Source of the DNA: JAEYZM01 sp943372195
Lineage (GTDB): Bacteria > Bacteroidota > Bacteroidia > Sphingobacteriales > Sphingobacteriaceae
Direction: 5' to 3'
Length of the DNA: 64,000 bases
Assembly (NCBI GenBank): GCA_943372195.1
Contig: CALRXS010000018.1
Location: 5,394 to 69,393, forward strand
How positions within the stretch are numbered: the first letter of the stretch is position 1; each line of letters opens with the position of its first letter. This document shows positions 1 to 8,369 of this stretch, one piece after another. The notes beneath the pieces are model-generated. The model was given only the letters and a program-made list of their open reading frames with translations. It searched no databases and was not told the DNA's origin. The position numbers and the translations under genes were made by a program.

Positions 1-2386
1 TGATAAAAGTGCATTGTACAAATCTACTGATGCAGGTAAAACATGGAATAAAATTCACAACGGTTTCCCGAAAGGAAAGTTAGGAAGATTAGCGATTGCA
101 GTTGCACCTTCTAATAATAAAATTTTATATACCGTTGTTGAATCGGAACAAGATAAAGACAAAGGTTTATACAGAAGTGATGATGCAGGTGCTTCATGGA
201 AACAGTTGAATAATGACTTCGGATTAGTGGTTCGCCCTTTCTATTTTTCTAGAATTGTGGTAGACCCTAAGAACGCTGACATAGTAGTAAAAGCTGGACT
301 TTCAGGCTCTATCTCACGTGATGGTGGTAAGACATTTAAGAACTTAGGTTTCATGCACTCTGATATTCACGACATCGCTTTCGACATTAAAAATTCTGAT
401 AGAATGTATTGCGCTACCGATGGTGGTGTGTATCGTTCTTGGGATGGTGGTACGACCATGGAGATGGTTGAAAATTTACCACTCTCACAATTTTATCATG
501 TGAGTGTTGACGATAGAGATGATTATTATGTATACGGAGGATTGCAAGATAACGGTTGTTGGTACGGTCCGTCGCGTTCACCAGGTGGTGTTGAAGCACG
601 TGACTGGAGAGTTGTTGGAGCTGGTGATGGATATAGAGTTTACAAACATCCGAAGAAAAATTTAATATACTCTGAAATGCAAGGTGCAGAAAATGTATGG
701 CGCTACGACCCTGAGAAAGATCAGGCGAAAACCATACAACCATTGCAAATGAAGGGCGAAGCGAAATTACGTTTCAACTGGAACGCATCCTTGGTAACGA
801 GTCCGAACAGACCCGACAGAGTTTACATCGGTTCACAATTCGTACATCGTTCAGATGATATGGGTGAAACTTGGGTGAAGATTTCTCCTGATTTAACAAC
901 GAACGACCCCAAGAAACAAAACCAAGAAAATTCAGGTGGATTATCGAAAGATAATTCAGGTGCAGAAAATCACTGTACAATTTTCACGATTGCAGAATCA
1001 CCGGTTGATGAAAATGTAATTTGGGCAGGTGCCGATGATGGTAATTTGCAGATTACGAGAGATGGTGGTAAGAGCTGGACAAACGTGATTAAAAACGTAC
1101 CGGGTTTACCAAAAAATACTTGGGCATATCATGTAGAAGCGAGTGTATTTGGAGCAGGTAAAGCATATGTAGTTTTCAACGGATATACTACAGGAGATAT
1201 GAATACTTATGTATATAAAACAGATGACTTCGGTGCGACATGGAAATCGATTGTAACGCTTGAAATATATGGCTTCGCGAGAAACATACAAGAAGATTAT
1301 GTGAATGAAAATTTATTGTTTTTAGGTACAGAATTCGGATTGTATATTACATTGAACGGAGGTTCGAATTGGTATAAGTTCACGAATAATTTCCCAGCGG
1401 TAAATGTTCATTACATAGAGTTACACAAAAAGACGAACGACTTAGTAATGGGTACGCATGGTAGAGGAGTAATTATTATCGACGACATCAGTATTTTACG
1501 TCAGTTAAGTGATGAGACGATGGCGAAAGATTTATACTTCTTCAAAACAAAACCAACTTCAATTGTAGAGTCAAATGGCTTCGGAGGTTCAAGTGGAGAA
1601 ACACAATTCGTAGGTGAGAATCCGAGTACTGCCGCACGCATCATTTATCATTTGAACAAGAAACATTTATTAGGAAAAATGACACTTGAAATTCAAGATG
1701 CAAATGGCGTAAAAGTTACGGAATTAGGTCCGGGTAAATCAAAAGGCATCAACATCGTTGAATGGTATTACAACAGTAAACCACCAAAGGTAGCACAAGG
1801 CAAAACCTTTGCATTCGGGGGTTTCACCTCGCCGAGAGTACCAGCCGGAACATACAAAGTAGTGATCACAAAAGGCAAAGAAAAATACACTAACGATTTA
1901 GTGATTCAATACGATCCGAAATCAGAGATACCATTAGCAGATCGTAAATTACAAGAATCAACCACTATGAAATTGTTCAACATGTCGCAAGATTTAGCGT
2001 ACATGGTTTACAAGATGGATGAATATCTGAAATTTATGGAGCAACAAAAGTCAGCAAGTGCAGATGCTAAGAAAACGATGACAGCATTTACTGCCGACTT
2101 GAATAAATTAAAAGGAACATTAGTAGTAATGACTGGCGACAACTATGTAGGTGCCGCAGAAAATCAATTACGCGAAGACCTCTTAGAATTGTATTCAAAA
2201 GTTGCACAAAGTTATCACAGACCAAACCAAGCTGAACTTGATAATTTAACAGGTATCGAAAGTCGATTCATGAAAGGCAAAGAAGAGTTTGAAAAAATCG
2301 AAAAGAAATATTTGGAGAAAGTAGAGAAGCAGGCGGGAGCGAAAGTGGTGGTAAAGAATTTTGAGGAGTATTTGACTAGCAACTAA
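1..2386 (+). CDS. Asp-box beta-propeller (sortilin/VPS10-like) protein, 5' truncated by window
   Basis: The reading frame is open from base 2, so the true start lies upstream of the window. The visible 794 residues contain about eight Asp-box/BNR motifs of the form S-x-D-x-G-x-T-W (STDAGKTW, SDDAGASW, SRDGGKTF, SDDMGETW, TRDGGKSW, TDDFGATW, TLNGGSNW), the signature of a sortilin-like beta-propeller. After the propeller comes a FlgD-like beta domain (around PAGTYKVVITKGKEKY) and a charged helical tail rich in Lys and Glu. Such proteins are often annotated as glycosyl hydrolases, but no catalytic residue can be assigned. No type IX sorting domain is visible at the C-terminus. It is probably exported, but the signal peptide would be outside the window. 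Confidence 0.85.
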   Translation, partial: DKSALYKSTDAGKTWNKIHNGFPKGKLGRLAIAVAPSNNKILYTVVESEQDKDKGLYRSDDAGASWKQLNNDFGLVVRPFYFSRIVVDPKNADIVVKAGLSGSISRDGGKTFKNLGFMHSDIHDIAFDIKNSDRMYCATDGGVYRSWDGGTTMEMVENLPLSQFYHVSVDDRDDYYVYGGLQDNGCWYGPSRSPGGVEARDWRVVGAGDGYRVYKHPKKNLIYSEMQGAENVWRYDPEKDQAKTIQPLQMKGEAKLRFNWNASLVTSPNRPDRVYIGSQFVHRSDDMGETWVKISPDLTTNDPKKQNQENSGGLSKDNSGAENHCTIFTIAESPVDENVIWAGADDGNLQITRDGGKSWTNVIKNVPGLPKNTWAYHVEASVFGAGKAYVVFNGYTTGDMNTYVYKTDDFGATWKSIVTLEIYGFARNIQEDYVNENLLFLGTEFGLYITLNGGSNWYKFTNNFPAVNVHYIELHKKTNDLVMGTHGRGVIIIDDISILRQLSDETMAKDLYFFKTKPTSIVESNGFGGSSGETQFVGENPSTAARIIYHLNKKHLLGKMTLEIQDANGVKVTELGPGKSKGINIVEWYYNSKPPKVAQGKTFAFGGFTSPRVPAGTYKVVITKGKEKYTNDLVIQYDPKSEIPLADRKLQESTTMKLFNMSQDLAYMVYKMDEYLKFMEQQKSASADAKKTMTAFTADLNKLKGTLVVMTGDNYVGAAENQLREDLLELYSKVAQSYHRPNQAELDNLTGIESRFMKGKEEFEKIEKKYLEKVEKQAGAKVVVKNFEEYLTSN

Positions 2387-2440
2387 CGCTAATTATTTGT
2401 ACCCGTAGGGGGCGATTCCATCGCCCCGCTCAAACGTAAA

Positions 2441-2470
2441 ACAGGCCGAAATTATTCGGCCTGTTTTTTT
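2441..2470 (+). terminator. Intrinsic terminator after the propeller gene
   Basis: A ten-base-pair perfect stem (ACAGGCCGAA with TTCGGCCTGT) has a four-base loop and is followed by a run of eight T residues. It sits 55 bases after the stop codon of the propeller gene, in the correct orientation. Confidence 0.8.
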
Positions 2471-2600
2471 TACGGGTCGATGAAATCGACCCTTACGTGT
2501 GCAGGTAATTCCTTAACGTGTCGTTGTTTGTATACGGGACGATGGAATCGACCCCTACGGGTGCAGTTAATTATCTATAATCACAACCCCAAAAAATTGC

Positions 2601-2626
2601 ACATCGGAATACGGAATACGGAATAC
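2601..2626. repeat. Heptad tract, CGGAATA family
   Basis: The anchor ACAT is followed by three perfect tandem CGGAATA units. The same anchor (ACAT before CGGAATA) precedes this family at 10195 and 56901 and, inverted, at 38650. Confidence 0.85.
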
Positions 2627-2829
2627 ATTGTACAGTACACGGCGTCGATAAATCAACGCCCTACAATCCTTCGCCTTCGTTTTTTAAATACGGGTGATAA
2701 ATCACCCTCTGCCTTCCAGATAATTTAATTCGCTGTAATGTTTGAGGCGATTCATCGCCGAATATTGATAATTACGAAACGGCAATTGTAGCTCGCTGAT
2801 TTATCAGCGATATAAGAAAAGACAAATTG

Positions 2830-3138
2830 CTATCGTTCTATCGTCAGCTTCACCTTCAACCCCAACCCCTCTTCAAAAATTTTATAAAGTGTAGATAATT
2901 GTATATCGCATTTACCATTTTCTAAACGAGAGATATAACTCTTTTTTGTACCAATTTTTAATGCTAAATCTTCTTGAGTCATTTTAGCATAAAGCCTAGA
3001 TTCTTTAAGCATTTCACTTACTATAAAAAACTGAGCATTAGCTTCAAAAAGATCACGTTTTTTGGTACCAATCTTACCATATTTAAGATCTAGCAATTCG
3101 CTAAAATTTTTCGATTTTTTAATTTTATTGTTTATCAT
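2830..3138 (-). CDS. HigA-like XRE-family antitoxin
   Basis: This 102-residue protein has a Cro/C1-type helix-turn-helix in its second half (about residues 50-88: MTQEDLALKIGTKKSYISRLENGK), which is the DNA-binding part of type II antitoxins. It is encoded immediately after, and overlapping by 14 bases, a RelE/HigB-like toxin. The toxin-first order is typical of HigBA rather than RelBE. It is expected to neutralise the toxin and to repress the pair, probably at the palindrome at 3490-3507. The first about 45 residues, rich in Lys and Phe, would be the toxin-contacting region by analogy. Confidence 0.85.
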   Translation of the reverse strand: MINNKIKKSKNFSELLDLKYGKIGTKKRDLFEANAQFFIVSEMLKESRLYAKMTQEDLALKIGTKKSYISRLENGKCDIQLSTLYKIFEEGLGLKVKLTIER

Positions 3139-3481
3139 TTTCTTTGTTTGAATTATGATATTCCTTCATTAAAGTTCTTGCAAGTTTAATTTCTTTAGAA
3201 GGAGTCTTTTGAGTTTTCTTTTGAAAGCAATTTAGTAGTATCACTAAGTTGCCTTTATCAAAACAACAAAATATCCTATAAATATTCCCTTCATATTCTA
3301 TTCTTATTTCATACAAGCCTTCTGAATTAGAAATATGTTTTAAAAACTTTTTAGGTATTACATTTAGTTGCCTAACTAAATTCAAAACATATTCGATTTT
3401 TTGTTGAACCTTATCCGGTTGTTCAACGTAAAAATCAATAAAGTACTCTTTGTAAAATATAATCTCCCTCACATATCCCAT
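3125..3481 (-). CDS. RelE/HigB-like toxin (type II TA system)
   Basis: The 118-residue basic protein matches the phage-derived Gp49/HigB-like branch of the RelE superfamily. It has an N-terminal helical part (QPDKVQQKIEYVLNLVRQL), the central strand motif GLYEIRIEYEGNIYRIFCCF, and a C-terminal Lys-rich helix (KKTQKTPSKEIKLARTLMKEY). Family members are ribosome-dependent mRNA interferases. The ATG start is followed by a plausible fold without extension, and the gene overlaps its antitoxin. The flanking DNA is full of repeats, consistent with an accessory locus. Confidence 0.82.
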   Translation of the reverse strand: MGYVREIIFYKEYFIDFYVEQPDKVQQKIEYVLNLVRQLNVIPKKFLKHISNSEGLYEIRIEYEGNIYRIFCCFDKGNLVILLNCFQKKTQKTPSKEIKLARTLMKEYHNSNKENDKQ

Positions 3482-3489
3482 AGAACAAA

Positions 3490-3507
3490 GTTAACTTATA
3501 AGTTAAC
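3490..3507. promoter_or_regulatory. Perfect 18-bp palindrome, candidate TA operator
   Basis: GTTAACTTA is followed directly by its exact reverse complement TAAGTTAAC. It lies 8 bases upstream of the toxin start codon, where an autoregulating HigA-type antitoxin would be expected to bind. Operator function is inferred from position and symmetry only. Confidence 0.6.
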
Positions 3508-3550
3508 AAAATACAAATATTAAAATAAAATTCAATTGGTCAATTACCTG

Positions 3551-3586
3551 CACCCGTAAGGGGCGATTCCATCGCCCCGCCCAAAC
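3551..3586. repeat. Palindrome copy GGGGCGAT/ATCGCCCC
   Basis: The palindrome 3560-3578 has loop TCC and is preceded by CACCCGTAAG and followed by GCCCAAACGTA. It is a near-duplicate of the copy at 2409-2427 with its flanks, so the repeated unit is longer than the hairpin itself. Confidence 0.8.
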
Positions 3587-3640
3587 GTACAGCAGCGACG
3601 ATTGTATACGGGTGCAGGTAAAAATCTGTGATGCGTTACC

Positions 3641-3705
3641 AGTAACTAATCACTAGTAACTAGTACTAGCATATTAGCATACTAACCTACTAGCATACTA
3701 ATTTA
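3641..3705. repeat. Heptad/octad tract, GTAACTA-ACTAGCAT family
   Basis: The tract begins with 7-base units (GTAACTA-like) and passes into 8-base units (ACTAGCAT, ATTAGCAT, ACTAACCT, ACTAGCAT). A homologous tract with the same order of the two unit types lies at 21963-22021. It ends about 30 bases before the yebC -7 box. Confidence 0.8.
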
Positions 3706-3732
3706 ATTTGTAAGCACTTTCTATTTTTCTTG

Positions 3733-3740
3733 TATATTTG
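3733..3740 (+). promoter_or_regulatory. yebC -7 promoter box (TATATTTG)
   Basis: TATATTTG matches the Bacteroidota -7 consensus TAnnTTTG, with a TTTG at 3707-3710 as a possible -33 element (22-base spacer). It is 20 bases upstream of the yebC start. Confidence 0.5.
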
Positions 3741-3760
3741 CCCCTTACAAATTAAATTCT

Positions 3761-4474
3761 ATGGGTCGCGCATTTGAAGCTCGTAAGCAATCGAAAATGA
3801 AACGTTGGGGTGCTATGGCGAAAGCCTTCACTCGTATTGGTAAAGACATTGTAATGGCCGTTAAAACTGGCGGTTCAAATCCTGATACCAACTCTAAACT
3901 AAGAGTCGTAATTCAAAACGCTAAAGGTGTTAACATGCCTAAAGATCGTATTGAAGCGGCGATTAAAAGAGCTACTGATAAAGATACTTCATCGTACGAA
4001 GAAATTGTGTACGAAGGTTATGCTCCTTACGGCGTTGCTGTATTGGTAGAAACTTCAACAGATAATATCAACCGTACCGTAGGTGGCGTTAGAAGCTATT
4101 TTACGAAGGCTGGCGGAAGCTTAGGTACTTCAGGTATGTTGAGCTTCATCTTTGAACGCAAAGCGGTTTTCAGAGTAAATGCTGAAGGCGTTAACATCGA
4201 AGATTTAGAATTAGAATTAATCGACTACGGTGCCGATGAAATTGAACAAGATGAAAATGAAATCATCATCTTCACTGAGTTCGAAGATTTCGGTAGAATG
4301 CAAAAAGCTTTAGAAGAAAAAGGATTGAATATTATCTCTTCAGACTTCGAACGTTTTCCATTATCATTTGCTAAAGTTACGAAAGAACAAGAGGCAGAGG
4401 TGATGAAGATGATTGATAAGATGGAGGAGGATGATGATGTTAATACGGTTTACCACAATATGCAGGTGGAGTAG
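3761..4474 (+). CDS. yebC: YebC/PmpR family (TACO1) protein
   Basis: The 237-residue protein starts with the hallmark MGRAFEARKQSKMKRWGAMAK and contains the family segments NPDTNSKLRVVIQNAKGVNMPKDRIEAAIKRA and YEGYAPYGVAVLVETSTDNINRT. YebC-type proteins are cytoplasmic; family members are described as transcriptional regulators (PmpR) or, as TACO1-like factors, as acting in translation. The three-domain length is normal and the start is unambiguous. It is a single-gene unit with its own -7 box, and its stop codon abuts a long inverted repeat. Confidence 0.93.
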   Translation: MGRAFEARKQSKMKRWGAMAKAFTRIGKDIVMAVKTGGSNPDTNSKLRVVIQNAKGVNMPKDRIEAAIKRATDKDTSSYEEIVYEGYAPYGVAVLVETSTDNINRTVGGVRSYFTKAGGSLGTSGMLSFIFERKAVFRVNAEGVNIEDLELELIDYGADEIEQDENEIIIFTEFEDFGRMQKALEEKGLNIISSDFERFPLSFAKVTKEQEAEVMKMIDKMEEDDDVNTVYHNMQVE

Positions 4475-4561
4475 TTCCACGCAGAGAGCGCTAAGTATTG
4501 CAGAGGTCGCAAATATCATCTATTTGCGACCTCTGCATTTTTCTGCGTTCTCTGCGTGGAA
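4475..4561. repeat. Solo 87-bp palindrome, related to the GxxExxY-flanking inverted repeats
   Basis: Two about 41-base arms (4475-4515 and 4521-4561) are inverted copies with a five-base spacer. Each arm reads TTCCACGCAGAGA, then CGC, a short variable part, then TGCAGAGGTCGCA. The same arm sequence bounds the GxxExxY gene at 8861 and 9416. The palindrome starts one base after the yebC stop and ends three bases before the end of the convergent rRNA methyltransferase gene. It may also act as a two-way terminator, although it lacks a clean T-run. Confidence 0.9.
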
Positions 4562-4564
4562 ATA

Positions 4565-5713
4565 TTACCTGCACAATACACAAACAAACATCGTATCCGC
4601 TCGTTCTGCATACCCTTTCACATACTCTTGGCTGAGTACCTTCAACGAATGCTCCTTCACTAACTTCTCCACCACCTCCTCATTCTCTTTCGCGAATACA
4701 GAGCAGGTGATGTAAATAAATTTCTTCCCTTTCTTTAAAAATTGAATTGCGTTGTCAGCGATCTTATATTGTAGTTCGGCGAAGTATTTTACTTTTTCTA
4801 AATCTACTTCTGCAATGCGTTCGGGTGTGCGTGACCAAGTACCAGAACCGGTGCAAGGTGCGTCGAGTATAATGCCATCGAATGTTTCGGGTTCGAATGA
4901 ATTTATTTCTGCGGTGAGATCTATTAATCGACGCTTGTATTTTTGTATGCCTGCTTTCGCAAATCGTTCGTCTAAATTTTTCAAAATGGTTTCGCGAACA
5001 TCTGAACACATCAAATAGCAATCGGGCTCAAGCTCCTTTAATAATAAGGACTTCCCCCCGCTCGCAGCACAACAATCCCACCAGTATTCGTTCGGCTTCG
5101 GATCTAAATAATCAATCACCGCTTGCGATGATTTGTCTTGCACTTCGAATAAATATTCTGCTGGCTCTTCTAACCTTGTGGCATTTTTTATGCGGATGGT
5201 ACGGCCTTCTTTTTCGTAAGCGATATTGAACGTATCTAAATACGAAATTAATTTTTCGTGTTTATTATTAATTGCTCGTAAAAATAAATCGGGTTGAATG
5301 AAATGTGATTTGATAAATGCTTCGCGATCTATTTCTGATGATATCTCTGCTGATAATGGAAACACCTCGTTTAAATTAAACGATGAATAGATTTTTTTTA
5401 CGTTTTCTATTCGTGTGTTCAAATCATCATTTGGTAATTCGCCGAGCTCTGCATTAAAATGTTTAATGAATTCAATATCTAATTCATTCACTAAATACGA
5501 AGCGATGATTACTCGTTCGTTGACATCCATCCCTTTAAACACTTCGCCCATTCTGAAATAAGCATACATTAAGCTCGATAAAAACTTTCGATCTTTGGAT
5601 CCCATTTGTTTATTGGCTTTGAAGAATTCTTTCAGGTAACGAGAAAGCGGATATTGATGGATATAATTCAACAAGCAATCGTTGAAAAATCGTAATCTAT
5701 TTTGATGGATCAT
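4565..5713 (-). CDS. RsmB/NOP-family rRNA (cytosine-C5) methyltransferase
   Basis: In this 382-residue protein the first 120 residues form a helical NusB/RsmB-like RNA-binding region. They are followed by a Rossmann methyltransferase with the SAM loop DCCAASGGKS (213-222), motif IV DAPCTGSGTW with Cys287, and motif VI ITCSVFAKENEE with Cys337. These two cysteines are the catalytic pair of RNA m5C methyltransferases. The likely substrate is 16S rRNA (position 967 in RsmB), but the exact base cannot be read from sequence. The gene overlaps the end of the upstream periplasmic-protein gene by 17 bases, suggesting co-transcription. Confidence 0.87.
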   Translation of the reverse strand: MIHQNRLRFFNDCLLNYIHQYPLSRYLKEFFKANKQMGSKDRKFLSSLMYAYFRMGEVFKGMDVNERVIIASYLVNELDIEFIKHFNAELGELPNDDLNTRIENVKKIYSSFNLNEVFPLSAEISSEIDREAFIKSHFIQPDLFLRAINNKHEKLISYLDTFNIAYEKEGRTIRIKNATRLEEPAEYLFEVQDKSSQAVIDYLDPKPNEYWWDCCAASGGKSLLLKELEPDCYLMCSDVRETILKNLDERFAKAGIQKYKRRLIDLTAEINSFEPETFDGIILDAPCTGSGTWSRTPERIAEVDLEKVKYFAELQYKIADNAIQFLKKGKKFIYITCSVFAKENEEVVEKLVKEHSLKVLSQEYVKGYAERADTMFVCVLCR

Positions 5714-6869
5714 TCGAATTGATTAAGCCTTCTTCAGTGAAACGTAAAACGAAAATAGATTTATTTCTAGTGCTCTCGAATCGTGTTGAATAAGTAAATG
5801 TGCTGGATATGCCTCTGTAAAAATGATTCGTTTTTAAGAAGCTACTTTCTTTTGTGAAATAATCTTTGATAAAAAACATCGCTTGATCAAATGATCTGAA
5901 GCTGAGTTCGGTCGGTTCTGAATAGTAGATCGCCTTATACTTATTCAAATATTCAATCGTATAGACATCCGCATAATCAACAAAATAAGATGCACTTACA
6001 TGCACATTGTATTTGATGTACAGCGCCGGATCTATCGTTTGATAATCAACCCACACCGGGTGAACGAACAATTGAAATTTATACTCTTCGTTTTGCTCTT
6101 CTAAAAACTTGAAGAGTTTTATCGCATAAGCTTGATCGCCTGATGGTATGACTAAAATATTTTCTTTGGTCTTAGAGAGATGCGGAATCATCGCTTTGAA
6201 TCCGTCTTTCGCTGTAATAATTTCTTTGTGTAAAATTTTCTTATCGAGTGAATCAACTTGTTGCATGAAAGGCTTTGCATATCTTGATTCTGCAAGGAGT
6301 CCGCTGCGCACCACCAAAAAATTGCTCGGTCTTATCTTCACTAAATTACGCGCCATAGAACGTGCATGATCTTCTAAAGTATTATTCGCGAGCACTACAT
6401 CTTTTGGTTTCCATTCTTTAGCGATAGCAGGAGAAATGGCAGAGACAATTTTAGTTTTCAAAGTAACATTCGCTTTTAACAAATGTGTAATCTCGTTAGG
6501 AGAAATAGTGGTAAAAACCATATCGACCGACATCATATAAGGGTCGATGGCGATGTTTCTAATTTCTAAAGTATCAGATTTGGTATCGAAGACTCTGCAT
6601 TCAATGGAGTAACCATTTTTAGATAGAGAGTCGAGGGCTAATTTAAATCCGCGGTAATAATCGATCGCCAAATTGGAGTTTTTGAATGCATCTTGAGTGA
6701 TGGCCGTTTCAACTTCGACTTGATGAAAGTTGAAAGGTAATATCAATGCAATTTTATATGCTTTGTCTTTTGCGAACGAAACGTTCAGCAGAAGACAAAG
6801 CATGAATAGACTGATTAAAAATTTCTTACTCCCACTCAATAGTAGCTGGAGGTTTTGAACTAATGTCAT
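5697..6869 (-). CDS. Periplasmic-binding-protein type I-like exported protein
   Basis: A hydrophobic signal segment (KKFLISLFMLCLLLNVSFA) is followed by KIALILPFNF and an alternating alpha/beta pattern with DYYRGFKLALDSL and TTISPNEITHLLKANV, typical of the type I periplasmic ligand-binding fold (LivJ-like). The only ATG giving the whole signal peptide is at 6869, 44 bases inside guaA. A TTG at 6839 would give a tidier signal peptide (MSGSKKFLIS), so the start is uncertain. The ligand is unknown and there is no ABC transporter beside it. It is probably co-transcribed with guaA and the methyltransferase. Confidence 0.65.
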   Translation of the reverse strand: MTLVQNLQLLLSGSKKFLISLFMLCLLLNVSFAKDKAYKIALILPFNFHQVEVETAITQDAFKNSNLAIDYYRGFKLALDSLSKNGYSIECRVFDTKSDTLEIRNIAIDPYMMSVDMVFTTISPNEITHLLKANVTLKTKIVSAISPAIAKEWKPKDVVLANNTLEDHARSMARNLVKIRPSNFLVVRSGLLAESRYAKPFMQQVDSLDKKILHKEIITAKDGFKAMIPHLSKTKENILVIPSGDQAYAIKLFKFLEEQNEEYKFQLFVHPVWVDYQTIDPALYIKYNVHVSASYFVDYADVYTIEYLNKYKAIYYSEPTELSFRSFDQAMFFIKDYFTKESSFLKTNHFYRGISSTFTYSTRFESTRNKSIFVLRFTEEGLINSNDPSK

Positions 6870-8355
6870 ATACTACTCGGTTTACCCCTTTAACTTTATT
6901 GATGATATCGTTCGATATTTTTGCTAAAAGATCATAAGGTAAATGCGACCAATCAGCAGTCATACCATCTAACGATTCAACGGCACGAATTGCGATAACG
7001 TGTTCATAGGTTCTTTCATCACCCATCACCCCTACTGATTGTACTGGTAAGAAGATTGCACCTGCTTGCCATACTTTTTCGTACCATCCAGAGCTCTTTA
7101 AATTATCTATGTAAATCGCATCGGCTTCTTGTAAGATAGCGATTTTTTCTGGAGTGATTTCACCTAAAATTCTGATCGCTAATCCAGGACCAGGGAAAGG
7201 ATGTCTATTTAAGATTTTCGGATCGATGCCTAAGCTAGTACCTACTCTTCTCACTTCATCTTTAAACAAAGTATTTAGAGGCTCCACTACTTTCAGCTTC
7301 ATATAATCTGGCAATCCGCCTACGTTATGATGCGACTTGATTGTTGCCGAAGGACCTTTCACTGAAACCGATTCAATAACATCGGGGTAGATAGTACCTT
7401 GTGCTAACCACATCGCATTATCTACTTGATGAGATGCTTCGTCGAACACATCGACAAATACCTTACCGATAGCTTTACGTTTTAACTCAGGGTCAGATAA
7501 ACCTTTTAATGCGGTATAAAATAATTCTTTCGCATCAACACCTTTGACATTTAAGCCCATGTGTTTGTATGATTCAAGAACTTCTTCGAATTCATTTTTT
7601 CTTAGCAATCCGTTGTCAACAAAAATGCAATGCAAGTTTGTGCCAATCGCTTTGTGTAGAAGCACAGCAGCAACAGATGAATCAACACCACCCGATAATC
7701 CGAGTATTACTTTTTCATCGCCGATTTTATTCTTCAACTCATCGATGGTCGTTTCAATAAACGAATCTGGAGTGAAATCTTGCTTACATCCGCAGATACC
7801 TACTAAAAAATTATAAAGTAGATGTTTACCATCTACAGAGTGTGTTACTTCTGGGTGAAATTGAATACCATAAATTTGAGTATTCTTTATTTGATAAGCA
7901 GCCACGCGAACAGAGTCGGTGCTTGCGATGATGTCAAAATTTTCTGGCACTTCAGAGATGGTATCGCCATGCGACATCCACACTTGTGAGCCAGCGCTTA
8001 CTGCTGAAAGTAAATTATTTTCGTGGTTGATGAATTGCAAATTCGCACGTCCGTATTCACGGATCTTAGAAGGCATTACATTGCCACCCGACTTTTGAGC
8101 GATTAATTGCGCGCCATAACAAACCCCTAAAAGAGGAATATTTTTAGCGAGCGACATAAAATCAACTTCGGGAGCATTTTCTTCGCGCACAGAATGTGGC
8201 GAGCCTGATAAGATAACACCTTTCACATCGCTGCCAATTTCTGGCACTTTGTTATAAGGGTGAATTTCACAATAAACATTTAGTTCTCTGACTCTACGGG
8301 CGATAAGCTGTGTGTATTGAGAGCCAAAATCAAGGATTATAATTTTTTCAGCCAT
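6826..8355 (-). CDS. guaA: GMP synthase (glutamine-hydrolysing)
   Basis: This enzyme converts XMP to GMP in de novo purine synthesis. The class I glutamine amidotransferase domain has Cys79 in LLGVCYGAQ and His167/Glu169 in FHPEV. It is followed by the ATP pyrophosphatase domain with P-loop LSGGVDSSV (about 220-228) and the dimerisation domain ending in the invariant KPPATIEWE. I take the ATG at 8355 (MAEKIIILDFGSQ) as start, since an upstream extension would begin with TTG and add only two residues. Length is normal (509). Confidence 0.96.
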   Translation of the reverse strand: MAEKIIILDFGSQYTQLIARRVRELNVYCEIHPYNKVPEIGSDVKGVILSGSPHSVREENAPEVDFMSLAKNIPLLGVCYGAQLIAQKSGGNVMPSKIREYGRANLQFINHENNLLSAVSAGSQVWMSHGDTISEVPENFDIIASTDSVRVAAYQIKNTQIYGIQFHPEVTHSVDGKHLLYNFLVGICGCKQDFTPDSFIETTIDELKNKIGDEKVILGLSGGVDSSVAAVLLHKAIGTNLHCIFVDNGLLRKNEFEEVLESYKHMGLNVKGVDAKELFYTALKGLSDPELKRKAIGKVFVDVFDEASHQVDNAMWLAQGTIYPDVIESVSVKGPSATIKSHHNVGGLPDYMKLKVVEPLNTLFKDEVRRVGTSLGIDPKILNRHPFPGPGLAIRILGEITPEKIAILQEADAIYIDNLKSSGWYEKVWQAGAIFLPVQSVGVMGDERTYEHVIAIRAVESLDGMTADWSHLPYDLLAKISNDIINKVKGVNRVVYDISSKPPATIEWE

Positions 8356-8369
8356 GGGCAAAGATAATA

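Larger units (their letters stand above)
2401..2815. repeat. Array of short palindromes with GAT/ATC core
   Basis: This 440-base gene-free stretch holds at least seven palindromes: 2409-2427 (GGGGCGAT, loop TCC), 2474-2492 (GGGTCGAT, loop GAA), 2536-2553 (imperfect), 2641-2660 (imperfect), 2692-2707 (GGGTGAT, loop AA), 2746-2759 (GGCGAT, loop TC) and 2793-2810 (TCGCTGAT, loop TT). The outer stem varies, but nearly all have GAT at the base of the loop on the left and ATC on the right. Several are introduced by ACCCGTA or TACGGG. The 2409 copy is almost identical, flanks included, to the copy at 3560. The 2793 copy matches, with its flank, the one at 60020 on the opposite strand. I see no gene here. 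Confidence 0.8.

Noticed and set aside
414..743. Minus-strand frames inside the propeller gene
   Set aside because: The Asp-box repeats on the plus strand explain the coding; the antisense peptide is His/Arg-rich shadow sequence.
2480..2728. An 82-codon plus-strand frame in the repeat array
   Set aside because: It is composed of translated palindromes and CGGAATA heptads (the peptide IRNTEY also appears in the false extension of E1), has no domain, and crosses a repeat-rich spacer.
4413..4715. A 100-codon frame overlapping the end of yebC and the solo palindrome
   Set aside because: It runs through yebC, the palindrome and the antisense of the methyltransferase, and matches no family.
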